64,000 nucleotides of DNA from Bacteroides sp. 519 (GCF_010500955.1 NZ_QVMJ01000001.1:400446-464445); one strand, 5' to 3'. Shown: positions 16,838 to 26,323, counted from the stretch's first letter. Translations and numbers: made by a program. The notes: generated by a model not told the origin, from the letters alone.

Positions 16838-18043
16838 ATGAATATAGTAACAGGAGCCGGTGGACAAGTAGGCTCGGCATTAGTGAGAGAGTTAAGCAGA
16901 AACGGGATGCCTGTTACTGCCATCATAAGGAATCAGAGCAAGGCTAATCTGTTCGATTCAAACGTGCAAGTACGGATTGCCGATGTGTTTGAAGAAGAAT
17001 CGTTGATTAAGGCCTTCGATGGTGGAGAAACTGTATTCCTGCTTACTCCAGAGAATTTTCATTCGGAGGATGTTCTTGGTGATGGTCAACGGATGATTGC
17101 TACTTATCGTAAGGCAATTCAGGAGACGGGCATCCGACGGGTCATTGGTTTGTCTTCTATGGGTGCTCATATAGCAAAAGGTACGGGCAACCTGATGGTT
17201 TCACACTGGCTGGAAGAAGCCTTTGAGGATCTGCCCGTCGAAACTGTTTTTATTCGTCCGGCATATTATTTCAGTAATTGGCTGGTATATGCCGATGTGG
17301 TGAAAGAGTATGGCATTCTGCCTACTTTCTTTGAACCCGAACAGAAAATCCCGATGGTTTCACCACAGGATGTAGCCCGGTTTGCTGCTTCCATTTTTGC
17401 GGATTCAACTTTCACCACAAAGGTTGTTGAACTTACCGGACCGCAGAATTACAGCACGCAAGACGTGGCTCGTATTTATGGCAAATATTATAAACGGGAA
17501 GTCATGCCAAATCAAACACCCCGTGAGGAGTGGGTGCAAACATTGATTAATGCCGGCTTTTCTGGTGATGCAGCTTTCAATATGGCAGCAATGACAGCTA
17601 CTTTGGTCGACGGAAAAGATACGCCTACAAGTGGGGTTGTTCCAATCAAGTTAGAAACCAAACTAGAAGATTATATTTATAACGAAACAGGTAAAAGAGA
17701 TATCGACTCCTATATCGCTGCTTCTCCCGAAGAAACTCACGCATATCTGAATGAAATCAGAAATCTGATTCTGCAAACAATTCCCCAACTTCAGGAAACC
17801 ATCAGTTGGGGGATGCCTACATTCAAGCTGCATGGTAAGAACATTGTGCACTTTGCTACGCAAAAGCATCACCTTGGCTTTTATCCGGGTGAAGAGCCAA
17901 TCGTTGCATTCAATACACAGTTAGCTGATTATAAAACTTCGAAAGGAGCAGTTCAACTACCTTGGGGTAAACCGTTTCCCAAAGAGTTAATCAGAGATAT
18001 GTTGTTGTATATAGCCAAAGCACACTCGGCTACCCGTTCATAA
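16838..18043 (+). CDS. NmrA-like NAD(P)-binding protein fused to a DUF1801 domain
   Basis: 401 aa. Residues 1 to about 285 form an NmrA-type Rossmann domain (VTGAGGQVGSALVRELSRNG, RRVIGLSSMGAH, TGPQNYSTQDVARIYG), as in redox sensors and quinone/flavin reductase-like proteins. From about 290 a DUF1801 (YdhG-type) domain follows: DIDSYIAASPEETHAYLNEI, TISWGMPTFKLHGKN, HLGFYPG, KGAVQLPWGKPFPKELI. The two normally occur as separate proteins. The last 91 bp overlap the antisense peptidase gene. No frameshift is visible, so the fusion is a genuine open frame. Confidence 0.85.
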   Translation: MNIVTGAGGQVGSALVRELSRNGMPVTAIIRNQSKANLFDSNVQVRIADVFEEESLIKAFDGGETVFLLTPENFHSEDVLGDGQRMIATYRKAIQETGIRRVIGLSSMGAHIAKGTGNLMVSHWLEEAFEDLPVETVFIRPAYYFSNWLVYADVVKEYGILPTFFEPEQKIPMVSPQDVARFAASIFADSTFTTKVVELTGPQNYSTQDVARIYGKYYKREVMPNQTPREEWVQTLINAGFSGDAAFNMAAMTATLVDGKDTPTSGVVPIKLETKLEDYIYNETGKRDIDSYIAASPEETHAYLNEIRNLILQTIPQLQETISWGMPTFKLHGKNIVHFATQKHHLGFYPGEEPIVAFNTQLADYKTSKGAVQLPWGKPFPKELIRDMLLYIAKAHSATRS

Positions 18044-19200
18044 TTTACAATACTTAAATTATCTTTAGGAGTATGTGTTAGTTCCTGTGTTTCAAAATTC
18101 TCGATAAACCACTGCGAACTGACCGCAATTGCCGGACAGCCATTCTGTAAAAACATACTGTGGTCGCCTTGATACCATGGCAATCCTTCTACAATTTCGG
18201 GAGTATCCCAAAGTACTTCGTGTAGTGTATCGAGAATGTTTTCGGGAAGATTGAATGCCGAGAAACAGGAAAGGCCCTCTTTGTATCCGGCTCCATCAAT
18301 ATTTATGTTCAGCAGTATATTGCCAAATTTACCTGAATTTTGTTCAATATACTTCAGCTGTCCTGGTGCTCCGTAATAATCTTCTCCGTTAAGGATAACC
18401 AATTCTACCGGATTGTTGAACTGTTTTTCTTTCAGCAACTCTGCTAATAACAATATGATGGCTACTCCTGTTGCATTGTCAATGGCTCCGGAGGTGCCTA
18501 TTTTAGTATCAATGTGAGCAGTAACCACAATCCGGTTGTTTGTTCGATTGTCACTTCGGCCAATAACATTAAATGCCGTTTCGGGAATACGAATAGCTTT
18601 TGACTCCAACTCTACCTGTTGCCCTACACAAGCGAGGAGTTTTTCGCCTTCGGTATCTTTCATGTAAACCGATGGAATGTTGAAGTCGCCATCCTCGAAC
18701 AAAGGAAACGGATAAACACCTCCTGCACTTATCGAATTACGTTTGGTGGCACAAACCAGTGCTTGCGGACAACCTTCTTCCAACAATGAAACAATATGCT
18801 GGTGTTCCTCGGGATTCCAAAACGGAAAGTTCTTCGGAGCTATTTGCTGAGAGGCAATCTCTCCATGTAGAAGAACAATTTTGTCCTTAATATCAGCCTC
18901 TTCCAATTGAGCAACAGTATTAATAGCTATTAATTTGCCTTTTACACAACACCCTGATGAGTATTCGGAAGAAAACACTTCAAAAAACGCTCCGTTACAT
19001 GTTAGGGTTGCGCCATCGGTTTTCCAGTCAATAACCGACAGTTCAGTTGCTTCGGTTTCCCAACCCAGACTTTGCAATACATTTTTTACATAAGCTGTTG
19101 CTTTACGGTTTTTTTCGCTTCCCACCCGGCGTTCGCCAATTGCCGAGCACAATACTTCTAAATGTGATTTTGCTTTTTCTGTTAATGTTTTCTTGTCCAT
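17953..19200 (-). CDS. M28 family zinc metallopeptidase
   Basis: 415 aa without a convincing signal peptide. The M28 zinc ligands are visible: VTAHIDTKIGTSGAIDNATG (His and the bridging Asp), LNGEDYYGAPG (catalytic and ligand acidic residues), NINIDGAGY (Asp), and the late LTHTPKD (His). A PA-like insertion lies around residues 90-190. It probably removes N-terminal amino acids from peptides. The C-terminal 30 codons are antisense to the DUF1801 coding region; the terminal NGLPQGS may simply be run-on. Confidence 0.88.
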   Translation of the reverse strand: MDKKTLTEKAKSHLEVLCSAIGERRVGSEKNRKATAYVKNVLQSLGWETEATELSVIDWKTDGATLTCNGAFFEVFSSEYSSGCCVKGKLIAINTVAQLEEADIKDKIVLLHGEIASQQIAPKNFPFWNPEEHQHIVSLLEEGCPQALVCATKRNSISAGGVYPFPLFEDGDFNIPSVYMKDTEGEKLLACVGQQVELESKAIRIPETAFNVIGRSDNRTNNRIVVTAHIDTKIGTSGAIDNATGVAIILLLAELLKEKQFNNPVELVILNGEDYYGAPGQLKYIEQNSGKFGNILLNINIDGAGYKEGLSCFSAFNLPENILDTLHEVLWDTPEIVEGLPWYQGDHSMFLQNGCPAIAVSSQWFIENFETQELTHTPKDNLSIVNYERVAECALAIYNNISLINSLGNGLPQGS

Positions 19201-19227
19201 TTCTTGATTGTATTAAAATTGATAGGA

Positions 19228-19235
19228 CAAAAATA
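19228..19235 (-). promoter_or_regulatory. -7 promoter element of the M28 peptidase gene
   Basis: TATTTTTG on the minus strand, 27 bp upstream of the ATG at 19200. Confidence 0.45.
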
Positions 19236-19286
19236 GAGATTGCAAAGTACCTGTAATTGTAAAAAAGGGACAATCGGGAATCGAAA

Positions 19287-20081
19287 TCAAGCAAAATAGT
19301 CGGAATAAGGTGCACAGGCAACAATGTATTCGCTTGGTGTATAACCGGAAAGAGCTTTGAAGTCCTTGATCATGTGCGATTGGTCGAAGTAGCCGCACTC
19401 GTGTGCAAGGGTTGTGAGTGAGGTTTGAGGTTTTGTTTCAAGTATATGCAATGCCTTTTGAAAACGAATTGTTCGAGAGAACTCTTTGGGGTTAGCACCC
19501 ACATGTTCGGAGAAAACACGTTGAAATTGTTTGGTGCTTAAGCAGGCTGTGTCGGCTAGCAGAGATACATCGCTCTGCCCGTTGTTAATCAGCTGAATAC
19601 TTGCCTCTATCCGCTTCAGGTTATGTGCAGCCAGGTGGCTAAGGCGTTTCAGCAAGAATTGTTCAATCAGAAGAATGCATATTTGATCATCTTCCGTACT
19701 TGTGAGCGCGTTTTCTAACGCAGCCAGTTCTTTATCTCCCAGATCGTTTGCTGTTACCCGAAGATTATTGATTGCATTTATTGGCAAATCAAAGAAAGCT
19801 TTGACACCAATCGGACGAAAGACAACAGAAATCATATCAATTTGCCCGGTATATTCAAGGTCGGCAAAGGTTCTTTCGTGCCCGTTAAGGAATGCGCGGG
19901 GATGAAACTTGTCTTCGTAAACCGACAACAAACGGTTGCCCCGGTGGAAAATGAGATTCATCATGCCACAAGGAACTGTTCGTGCCAATGTTGGAGAATT
20001 GCTAACTGTTTTCAGCAACCAGTAATTCTTTATGTATGGCGCAAGCAGAGGCGATGGCTGTATGATTTGAAATTCTTCCAT
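19287..20081 (-). CDS. AraC-family transcriptional regulator (DUF6597-type N-terminus)
   Basis: 264 aa. The N-terminal MEEFQIIQPSPLLAPYIKNYW and PCGMMNLIFHRG are typical of the DUF6597 sensor domain. The C-terminal HTH pair is LLADTACLSTKQFQRVFSEH and LAHECGYFDQSHMIKDFKAL with SGYTPSEY. It lies 86 bp upstream of the M28 gene on the same strand and could regulate it. The ligand is unknown. Confidence 0.85.
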   Translation of the reverse strand: MEEFQIIQPSPLLAPYIKNYWLLKTVSNSPTLARTVPCGMMNLIFHRGNRLLSVYEDKFHPRAFLNGHERTFADLEYTGQIDMISVVFRPIGVKAFFDLPINAINNLRVTANDLGDKELAALENALTSTEDDQICILLIEQFLLKRLSHLAAHNLKRIEASIQLINNGQSDVSLLADTACLSTKQFQRVFSEHVGANPKEFSRTIRFQKALHILETKPQTSLTTLAHECGYFDQSHMIKDFKALSGYTPSEYIVACAPYSDYFA

Positions 20082-20093
20082 AAAATAGTTTTT

Positions 20094-20206
20094 GTTTTAG
20101 ACACGGATTGCGCGGATTACACGGATTAAGAAACACGGATTAAATAAAAGAATGAATTTATCCGTGTATTTAAATCCGTGTAATCCGCGTCATCCGTGTC
20201 TAAAAC
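20094..20206. repeat. long inverted repeat (ACGGATTACACGGATT type)
   Basis: Two 34-nt arms (20094-20127 and 20173-20206) are inverted copies with two mismatches, with a further short pair inside the loop (ACACGGATTAAATA / TTTATCCGTGTATT). It lies between the AraC start and the large GH2 stop codon and could act as a bidirectional transcription barrier. Confidence 0.9.
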
Positions 20207-20238
20207 AAAATAATCTGTTAATCTGCGGTTAACACAAT

Positions 20239-23200
20239 TTATTCTGCCAGAATGCCTAATTCCGCACCCGAAGCATAATCCTGCCCACGCTGCTCATTAA
20301 GCGCAGTAAAGCGGATGTATCTTGCTTTTACAGGTTTATCAAATATCACTCTTTTCTCGCGGCTATCTCTGTTGAAAGTTCCTGTATACACAGGTTCTCC
20401 CCATTCTTTGGCATCATTACTAACATGTATGGTGTAATCTTTTACATTACCGTTATTGCCTTCTTGGCGGGGTAGGTATGTAAAGCCTTTGATTGATTTT
20501 ACTTCGCCTGCATCTAAGTCTACCCAATGTGGATATTTAGCTACGGTTACAGAATACATGGTATGCCATATCGTATTGGGGTCACCGTCTGTAAGATGTT
20601 TGGCATCTCCATAACCAACTTCCTCACTGCTGGCAAAAATAACTTCGGTAGCAATACTTTCTATTTTTTCGAAAGTCACAGTTGTACTTATATCAGCATT
20701 ATCTTTATACCATGCAGTAACTGTACCACCATTACGTAAAGAAAATGGTTCGGTATAATCCTTTCCTTTTTCCACTCTTTTGGGTTTAGAAGCAGCATCC
20801 TTAACCGTATACATTATTGTTGTATTAGGACGGGTGGTTGATAATGTAACCATACCTGCACGATTGCGTGCAATTGTTAAAGGAATTTCTCCGGCGGTGG
20901 TAACATTGGCTGTTTCGGAAAGGTCTTTTCCGGCTGCCGGACGAATAATAAAGCTCATGGTATGATTAGATGCAAACACACGGTCGTCGGTTAAAGGAGG
21001 TCCTTGTCCGCAACTGTTTCCACCCAATCCGGTTGAACCAAGATCAAGGTGAAGATACGTATCACCTGCTGCCGGTAACTGGAGAGGATGTGGAGCCATT
21101 GTCATGTCGAGGGCAGAGTAGGGTAAAGCAGCAACCGATAAATGAGTACCTGCTACAAATACCGCACCTGCTCCGGAGTTATTGGTTAATGCACACCAGC
21201 GTACATCTTCGTGGTTAGCCATATCCTGTGGTTTGGGGAAGTTAACGAATTCACCTTCAACAGTGTTTTTGTGAATCTCAATAAACTGTCCACTCTTACG
21301 GTCGGCATAGTTATCAATCGGACCGCGGCCGTAGTACGCAAAGTTAGCATACTTTTGCGGAACTCTCATCACATATCCCAAGCGTGGCAATGCTAACGTT
21401 GGGTTACTAGAGGTTATGCTTGATTGAAGTTCAATTGAACCATCCGGATACACAGTCCATATCTGATTGGTTGTGAATTTGAAATCGTTTGTACCAAACG
21501 GACGATCTGTTAATTCCTCCAATGTAAATCTGCCGGAATCGGCACGGCCATTAATGCGTGCTGCATTAGGTGCTTGCGATTCTACTGTAAACGATAAAAC
21601 AACCGTACCATCTTTCTTCTTAAATATGCGGTTGCCGGTAGCTTTGTGTTGCAGGTTATGTAATCCGTTTTCAAACCATTGGCGATATGCCCAATTGTCA
21701 TTGTTTACAAATGCACGGAAAGCATCCAGTTTTGGTCCGTTTCCATTGGCAATTATAGTTTCGTTTCCATATAATAAGCTGTGAATAGTACCGGTATTGG
21801 TATCGAATTGCGTTTCAAAAGCAGTACCTTTAATGGTAACTATGTTTTCGGTTATGCTAAATCCCAGTTGTTCAGTACTTGTTAACGCTTCTGCAATTGA
21901 CGGACGGTTTACGGCTTCTCTGAGCAGAATCTGTTCTTCGGCCTGTACAAACGATTTGTTGGCCCATGGCGCATCCTTCTTCAATACAAATTGAATTTTC
22001 AGGAAGTATTCCGAATTAACCTTCAATGTTCTGAGCGAATAAGGAATCCGGATTGTTCCACGCGAGCGTGCAGGTATTGTACCCAATTCGGCAGTACCGT
22101 TTTTCACTTCCTTTCCGTTTTCGTAGACCGACCATTTTACTTCATAATCCGATAAATCCTTGAAGTAGTATTTATTGAATACTTCGAATTGGCCCATGGC
22201 CAGATCCGTTGCTTTTACATCAATGTGCTGATAAACTTTTCTAACTTCGTAATATTGGGGTTTGGGCTCCAGATCGGCAAACATAATACCGTTCATCACA
22301 AACTGTCCATCGTTAGGGATATCACCAAAATCACCACCATAAGCCAGGTAGCGTTTTCCGGTGGCTTTATCGTAGTTGTAAAGAGCTTGGTCTACCCAGT
22401 CCCAGATGGCACCACCACAGAAGAAGTTAGTCGATTCAATCGCTTCCCAGTAATCAACCAGGTTTCCGCAAGCATTACCCATTGAGTGTGCATATTCCGA
22501 AATATGGAATGGATATTTAATATTAAAGCCCCCTTTTACTGCATTGCGAGTCCATGCAATAGAAGGATATTGGTTAGATCCCATATCAACAATACTGTTG
22601 TTGCGCTCGTATTGTACAGGGCGCGAGGTATCAACTTTCTTCAACTCATTGTATGCTGTTACAAAGTTCTTACCCGGTCCGGCTTCATTACCCAACGACC
22701 AGATAACAACCGATGGATTGTTGATTGTGGCATGAGTCATTTCGAGTACACGTGCTACGTGTGCATTTTCCCATTCGGCAGGATGAGAGAGTGAAGCAGT
22801 TCCATAGTAGTACTGATGCGATTCGATATTGGCTTCATCTTCCAGATAGATACCATATTTATCTGCCAGATAATACCAGTATGGAGCAGGTGGATAATGC
22901 GAGTTGCGCACATGGTTAATGTTGGCTTGTTTCATCAACATAACTTCCTTTTCCATCATTTCGTGGGTTATGGTATGCCCTACAGCCGGATTTGTTTCAT
23001 GGCGGTTTACACCTTTCAATTTCACCGGTTTACCGTTTATATAATAGTAACGTCCGGCCAATCCGAATTCATCTTCCGAAGCGGGAGTATCTTTAATTTC
23101 AACTTTGCGGAATCCTACATAAGTTGAAACAGTTTCAATGGTTTTGTTTTTCTTATCTTTCAGCTCGGCAACCAATGTATATCTGTATGGTAATTCGGCC

Positions 23201-24279
23201 GACCATTTTTTAGGTGTTTCGATGGTTAAAACTGCATCTGCTGCTTCAGTTATTCCGTTAGGATTTACTGTTGGGATGTATGCATCTTTACTTGCTACTA
23301 CCGTATTTTCGTCAGAGTACAGTTTGTTTTCATACAACGTATATATCAACCGATAATCCTTAACGGCTTTCTTTCCTAAATTGCGGATATCCGCATTAAT
23401 GGTAAGCGAACCATTGGTATATGTATCATCAAGGTCGGGAATAACAACAAGATTCCTGATGTGTGTTTTTGGGGTTGAGTATAAAGCCACCGTACGGAAA
23501 ATTCCAGGTAAGCGAAACATATCCTGTGCTTCGAGGAAGGAACCATCGGAACTACGGTAAACTTCGGCAGCTATTATGTTCTTGCCCTTTTGCAAATAAG
23601 GGGTAATGTTAAATGCAGCAGCATTACGCGAGTTTTTAGAAAAACCAACATATTTGCCGTTTATCCATAGATAGAAGAAAGAATCTACCCCATCGAAGTT
23701 AATAAATACTTCACGACCATCCCAATCCATTGGGATATCGAACTCGCGGCGATAAGACCCTACTTCGTTACGATGTTTAAAGGTAGTCCATTCGGCAGGC
23801 GGAGTACGCATTACGCCACCGCGCCAGTCGTCTACTTTCACACTGTGTTGAAAAATAACCGGTTGATTTACATAAATAGGAGTACCATACTTTTGGCTTC
23901 CATCTTTTTGTATTCCATATATATTCCAGTTAGAAGGAACTGCAATTTCATCCCAACCCGAAACATCAAATTCGGTTTTGTAAAAGTCGGTTGGTCGTGA
24001 ATCCGGATCGGGAGCCCAGTTGAACTTCCAATCACCGTTCAGCGATTTCCAGAATTTACTGTTTTCCGGTAATACTTTACGTGCACTCTCGGTATCAGGG
24101 AAAGAAAAGAACCGGGCACGTGGTTGCTCTTTGTTTAAGGCAATGTTTTCGGGAGATTCCCATTCATTACCCTCAGGCGCTTCTGCCTGAAAATAGTTAT
24201 ACCCTTTTAATGGTGGATGATCGGCCCAAACCTGCATTGTTGCCATACAGCATGCAAGCGCCAGGATAGTTTTTCGCAT
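20239..24279 (-). CDS. GH2 beta-galactosidase with C-terminal CHB_HEX-like and F5/8-type (discoidin) domains
   Basis: 1346 aa with a signal peptide (MRKTILALACCMATMQVWA). Order: sugar-binding domain about 50-270, Ig-like domains to about 400, TIM barrel with acid/base Glu in VIWSLGNEAGPG (about residue 530) and nucleophile Glu in FHISEYAHSMGN (about 594). Then come DUF4981 and a LacZ-type small-chain domain (YYGRGPIDNYADR), a CHB_HEX-like beta domain about 1130-1200, and a discoidin-like galactose-binding domain ending ...RYIRFTALNEQRGQDYASG. It probably acts in the periplasm or at the surface on galactosides of host or plant glycans. Promoter-like TATCTTTG lies upstream. Confidence 0.92.
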   Translation of the reverse strand: MRKTILALACCMATMQVWADHPPLKGYNYFQAEAPEGNEWESPENIALNKEQPRARFFSFPDTESARKVLPENSKFWKSLNGDWKFNWAPDPDSRPTDFYKTEFDVSGWDEIAVPSNWNIYGIQKDGSQKYGTPIYVNQPVIFQHSVKVDDWRGGVMRTPPAEWTTFKHRNEVGSYRREFDIPMDWDGREVFINFDGVDSFFYLWINGKYVGFSKNSRNAAAFNITPYLQKGKNIIAAEVYRSSDGSFLEAQDMFRLPGIFRTVALYSTPKTHIRNLVVIPDLDDTYTNGSLTINADIRNLGKKAVKDYRLIYTLYENKLYSDENTVVASKDAYIPTVNPNGITEAADAVLTIETPKKWSAELPYRYTLVAELKDKKNKTIETVSTYVGFRKVEIKDTPASEDEFGLAGRYYYINGKPVKLKGVNRHETNPAVGHTITHEMMEKEVMLMKQANINHVRNSHYPPAPYWYYLADKYGIYLEDEANIESHQYYYGTASLSHPAEWENAHVARVLEMTHATINNPSVVIWSLGNEAGPGKNFVTAYNELKKVDTSRPVQYERNNSIVDMGSNQYPSIAWTRNAVKGGFNIKYPFHISEYAHSMGNACGNLVDYWEAIESTNFFCGGAIWDWVDQALYNYDKATGKRYLAYGGDFGDIPNDGQFVMNGIMFADLEPKPQYYEVRKVYQHIDVKATDLAMGQFEVFNKYYFKDLSDYEVKWSVYENGKEVKNGTAELGTIPARSRGTIRIPYSLRTLKVNSEYFLKIQFVLKKDAPWANKSFVQAEEQILLREAVNRPSIAEALTSTEQLGFSITENIVTIKGTAFETQFDTNTGTIHSLLYGNETIIANGNGPKLDAFRAFVNNDNWAYRQWFENGLHNLQHKATGNRIFKKKDGTVVLSFTVESQAPNAARINGRADSGRFTLEELTDRPFGTNDFKFTTNQIWTVYPDGSIELQSSITSSNPTLALPRLGYVMRVPQKYANFAYYGRGPIDNYADRKSGQFIEIHKNTVEGEFVNFPKPQDMANHEDVRWCALTNNSGAGAVFVAGTHLSVAALPYSALDMTMAPHPLQLPAAGDTYLHLDLGSTGLGGNSCGQGPPLTDDRVFASNHTMSFIIRPAAGKDLSETANVTTAGEIPLTIARNRAGMVTLSTTRPNTTIMYTVKDAASKPKRVEKGKDYTEPFSLRNGGTVTAWYKDNADISTTVTFEKIESIATEVIFASSEEVGYGDAKHLTDGDPNTIWHTMYSVTVAKYPHWVDLDAGEVKSIKGFTYLPRQEGNNGNVKDYTIHVSNDAKEWGEPVYTGTFNRDSREKRVIFDKPVKARYIRFTALNEQRGQDYASGAELGILAE

Positions 24280-24329
24280 AGGTTTTCAGAATTAAAATTG
24301 GTTATTATTCTATGATTTATATAAAGAGA

Positions 24330-24337
24330 CAAAGATA
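24330..24337 (-). promoter_or_regulatory. -7 promoter element of the large GH2 gene
   Basis: TATCTTTG on the minus strand, 50 bp from the ATG at 24279. Confidence 0.5.
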
Positions 24338-24552
24338 TATGGTTTTATACTCATCTCAAGACATAAAAAAGAATAATTTAAGTTTTTTGTGCCACAAGCG
24401 TGTGTAAAATCCTATAAAATCGGCTGTATTTCATAGTTTTATATCAGATATAATGCCAGTTTGACAGATAAATAGTATTTTTGGGGACGAGGTAGAAATT
24501 ATATGATAGTGTTAATTAACAATCGCTTCTTTTGAAGTATAAAAATAGAAAG

Positions 24553-25077
24553 ATGATACCTGTTCCAAAACATTTAAAAAGTATCTTAAAACCGATAGGA
24601 GATAGTAATAGTGAGTTTGAAGTCACGGGGAAAATTACTTGTGATTGTGGGTCTGAGAGTTTTACAATTGAAATCGTTGCTGATGATTCCGATTACTCTA
24701 AAGAACAAGTAATCAAAGTAACTGAAATTGACGGAAACTATTTCTTGATAGTAAAAGTAAAGTGTAATAGTTGCAATAAAGAGCATTTGATTTTCGACAA
24801 TGACTTTCACGGATGGAATGGATTTGTTTGTGGAGGCGATTCAAAAGACCAACCAAGACCAAGTACTAAAAAATGGCATTGTAACAAATGTTATAAATCT
24901 GAACATTCAATGATAGTCAATATTCATTCTCAAGGACAAGAAGATTTTATAGAAGAATGTGGAGATGAATTTGATAAAGATGATTGGGCAGAAGGTTTTG
25001 ATTGGATTACAATAAAGACAATATGTAATGCTTGTGAGGAAGTTAATGATGAGTGGATTTCTTATGAAACAATGTAA
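24553..25077 (+). CDS. hypothetical protein with paired-cysteine zinc-ribbon-like motifs
   Basis: 174 aa from the ATG at 24553; a TTG 21 bp upstream is an alternative start. Four CxxC-like pairs are spread along it: TCDCGSESF, KCNSCNKEH, WHCNKCYKSEH and TICNACEEV. Together they suggest two zinc ribbons. The composition is AT-rich and acidic. I do not recognise a family. It is isolated, with repeat-rich DNA on its 3' side. Confidence 0.6.
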   Translation: MIPVPKHLKSILKPIGDSNSEFEVTGKITCDCGSESFTIEIVADDSDYSKEQVIKVTEIDGNYFLIVKVKCNSCNKEHLIFDNDFHGWNGFVCGGDSKDQPRPSTKKWHCNKCYKSEHSMIVNIHSQGQEDFIEECGDEFDKDDWAEGFDWITIKTICNACEEVNDEWISYETM

Positions 25078-25400
25078 ACCGTCCGACAACTTGACCAAGA
25101 TTACGTAGCTTGCGAGATTGTAATGGAGGGTTAAACAACAAGATGCCAGCGTGCAACTTGCGGTTTGCTATTTCCTCAGAAAATGTTTTTTCGCCATTTT
25201 GCTATCACTGCTATCACTAGCAGTGATAACATTCTGATAAACAGTTGATTAAATTAGTGGCAGATGCAGTGATAGTAAAAAATATCTACCACTGCTATCA
25301 CTAAGGTGTTTTCTATTAGCTGCTAAATATCAGTGAGTTATAAAAATATAACTCATATTTATCCTCTACGTAGAAATTGGAAATCAAAATTTTCCAGCAT
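25078..25400. other. non-coding stretch with CTATCACT repeats
   Basis: No gene seen. The words CTATCACTGCTATCACT and AGCAGTGATA occur in direct and inverted order between 25201 and 25312. The rest is AT-rich. Confidence 0.6.
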
Positions 25401-25414
25401 GTGAGATGCACATG

Positions 25415-25612
25415 AAACAACTAGTTTCATTTTGGTTTTGTGCAGTGAAACAAGTAGTTTCATATATAGGAAACCAACTGTTTCCTACATAGAAAACAAG
25501 TTGTTTTCTACATAGAAAACTGTTGGTTTCCTACCGTGAAACTGTTAGTTTCCTACTGTAAAACTGTTAGTTTCTTACCGTGAAACAGTTAGCTTCCTAC
25601 TGTGAAACCAGA
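25415..25612. repeat. array of about eight GAAAC-N5-GTTTC palindromes
   Basis: Consecutive short palindromes GAAAC(AACTA)GTTTC, (AAGTA), (CAACT), (AAGTT), (TGTTG), (TGTTA), (TGTTA) and (AGTTA, with GCTTC) are spaced by linkers such as CTACCGT and CTACATA. The period is roughly 22-26 bp. The same family occurs in the opposite orientation at 61288-61436, just before the second recombinase gene. Confidence 0.85.
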
Positions 25613-25620
25613 GGAAAATT

Positions 25621-25703
25621 GAACCGCTGAGTTACGCTAAGTTACGCAGAGTTTTTATTTTGATGCCGCAGGAAAACTAAAACTCCGCGTAACTCAGCGG
25701 TTC
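25621..25703. repeat. inverted repeat (GCTGAGTTACGC type)
   Basis: GAACCGCTGAGTTACGC at the left end is inverted at the right end (GCGTAACTCAGCGGTTC); the left arm carries an extra TAAGTTACGC unit. The loop holds a variant of the GCCGCATGG word (GCCGCAGG). A relative lies at 45761-45897. Confidence 0.85.
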
Positions 25704-25754
25704 AAAAACTCAGAATGGAATAGAATTGTGTACTTGGTTGGGAGTTAAAAGGAG

Positions 25755-26138
25755 TTATTGTCTATCTAAACTTGGGAAATTCTCCATACCTGGATTTTCT
25801 ATAGTAATTATTTTGGTATATCCTTTTGCATCTGAAAGCATATAATTAACACATAAATAATATTCTTTAAGCAACAATCGTTCTGCGATTATTTTTTCAC
25901 CCTCTATTTTTATACTTAACAGTTCCTCAATCGGGAAATCTTTATATTCTTCATCAACATGATAATCTTTTAATAATGTAAGTGTATAATCACCATTTCC
26001 ACTAGAGATAACACTTTCGGCTTTGGGATGAAGGTGATCTATGGCAAGATGATTGCTGGTTATTTCAAGTGGATATCCTGAATCCTCAGTTTCTTTATCA
26101 CTGGCACATGATGTCAAGCAGACAATCATTGTTTTCAT
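25755..26138 (-). CDS. putative lipoprotein with very short signal
   Basis: 127 aa. MKTMIVCLTSCASDKETEDS has a lipobox-like cysteine only ten residues from the start, unusually short for a type II signal peptide. The remainder is soluble and acidic with no known domain. It follows a 41-aa lipoprotein frame by 21 bp. It may be a trimmed or decaying lipoprotein gene. Confidence 0.5.
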   Translation of the reverse strand: MKTMIVCLTSCASDKETEDSGYPLEITSNHLAIDHLHPKAESVISSGNGDYTLTLLKDYHVDEEYKDFPIEELLSIKIEGEKIIAERLLLKEYYLCVNYMLSDAKGYTKIITIENPGMENFPSLDRQ

Positions 26139-26159
26139 ATTCTTCTTATTTATTAGGTG

Positions 26160-26285
26160 TTATACCAATGTGTTTTGCGGTGTTAATCTTTCTATTAAGT
26201 CAATTTTGTTTACGCCATAATCCTTAGAGCATGATCCAAATATAAAAGCCAATAAAAAGAAATGATAGATAGAAAATTTTGTCAT
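26160..26285 (-). CDS. 41-residue lipoprotein frame
   Basis: The minus strand reads MTKFSIYHFFLLAFIFGSCS, then KDYGVNKIDLIERLTPQNTLV, stop. A full lipoprotein signal (FGSC lipobox) is present but the mature part is only about 22 residues. A good promoter lies upstream, so it is probably transcribed with the next gene. It is either a small surface lipoprotein or the 5' end of a truncated gene. Confidence 0.5.
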   Translation of the reverse strand: MTKFSIYHFFLLAFIFGSCSKDYGVNKIDLIERLTPQNTLV

Positions 26286-26315
26286 AAATTGGTTGGTTTT
26301 AGTTATTATTCGCTA

Positions 26316-26323
26316 CAAATGTA
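26316..26323 (-). promoter_or_regulatory. promoter (-7 TACATTTG, -33 TTG)
   Basis: TACATTTG on the minus strand with a TTG 18 bp further upstream (near 26342-26344), close to the 19-21 bp spacing of Bacteroidetes promoters. It reads into the two small lipoprotein frames. Confidence 0.55.

Noticed and set aside
25415..25612. GAAAC repeats as a CRISPR array
   Set aside because: Units are short, variable palindromes with 6-9 bp linkers that are themselves repeated; there are no unique spacers and no cas genes.
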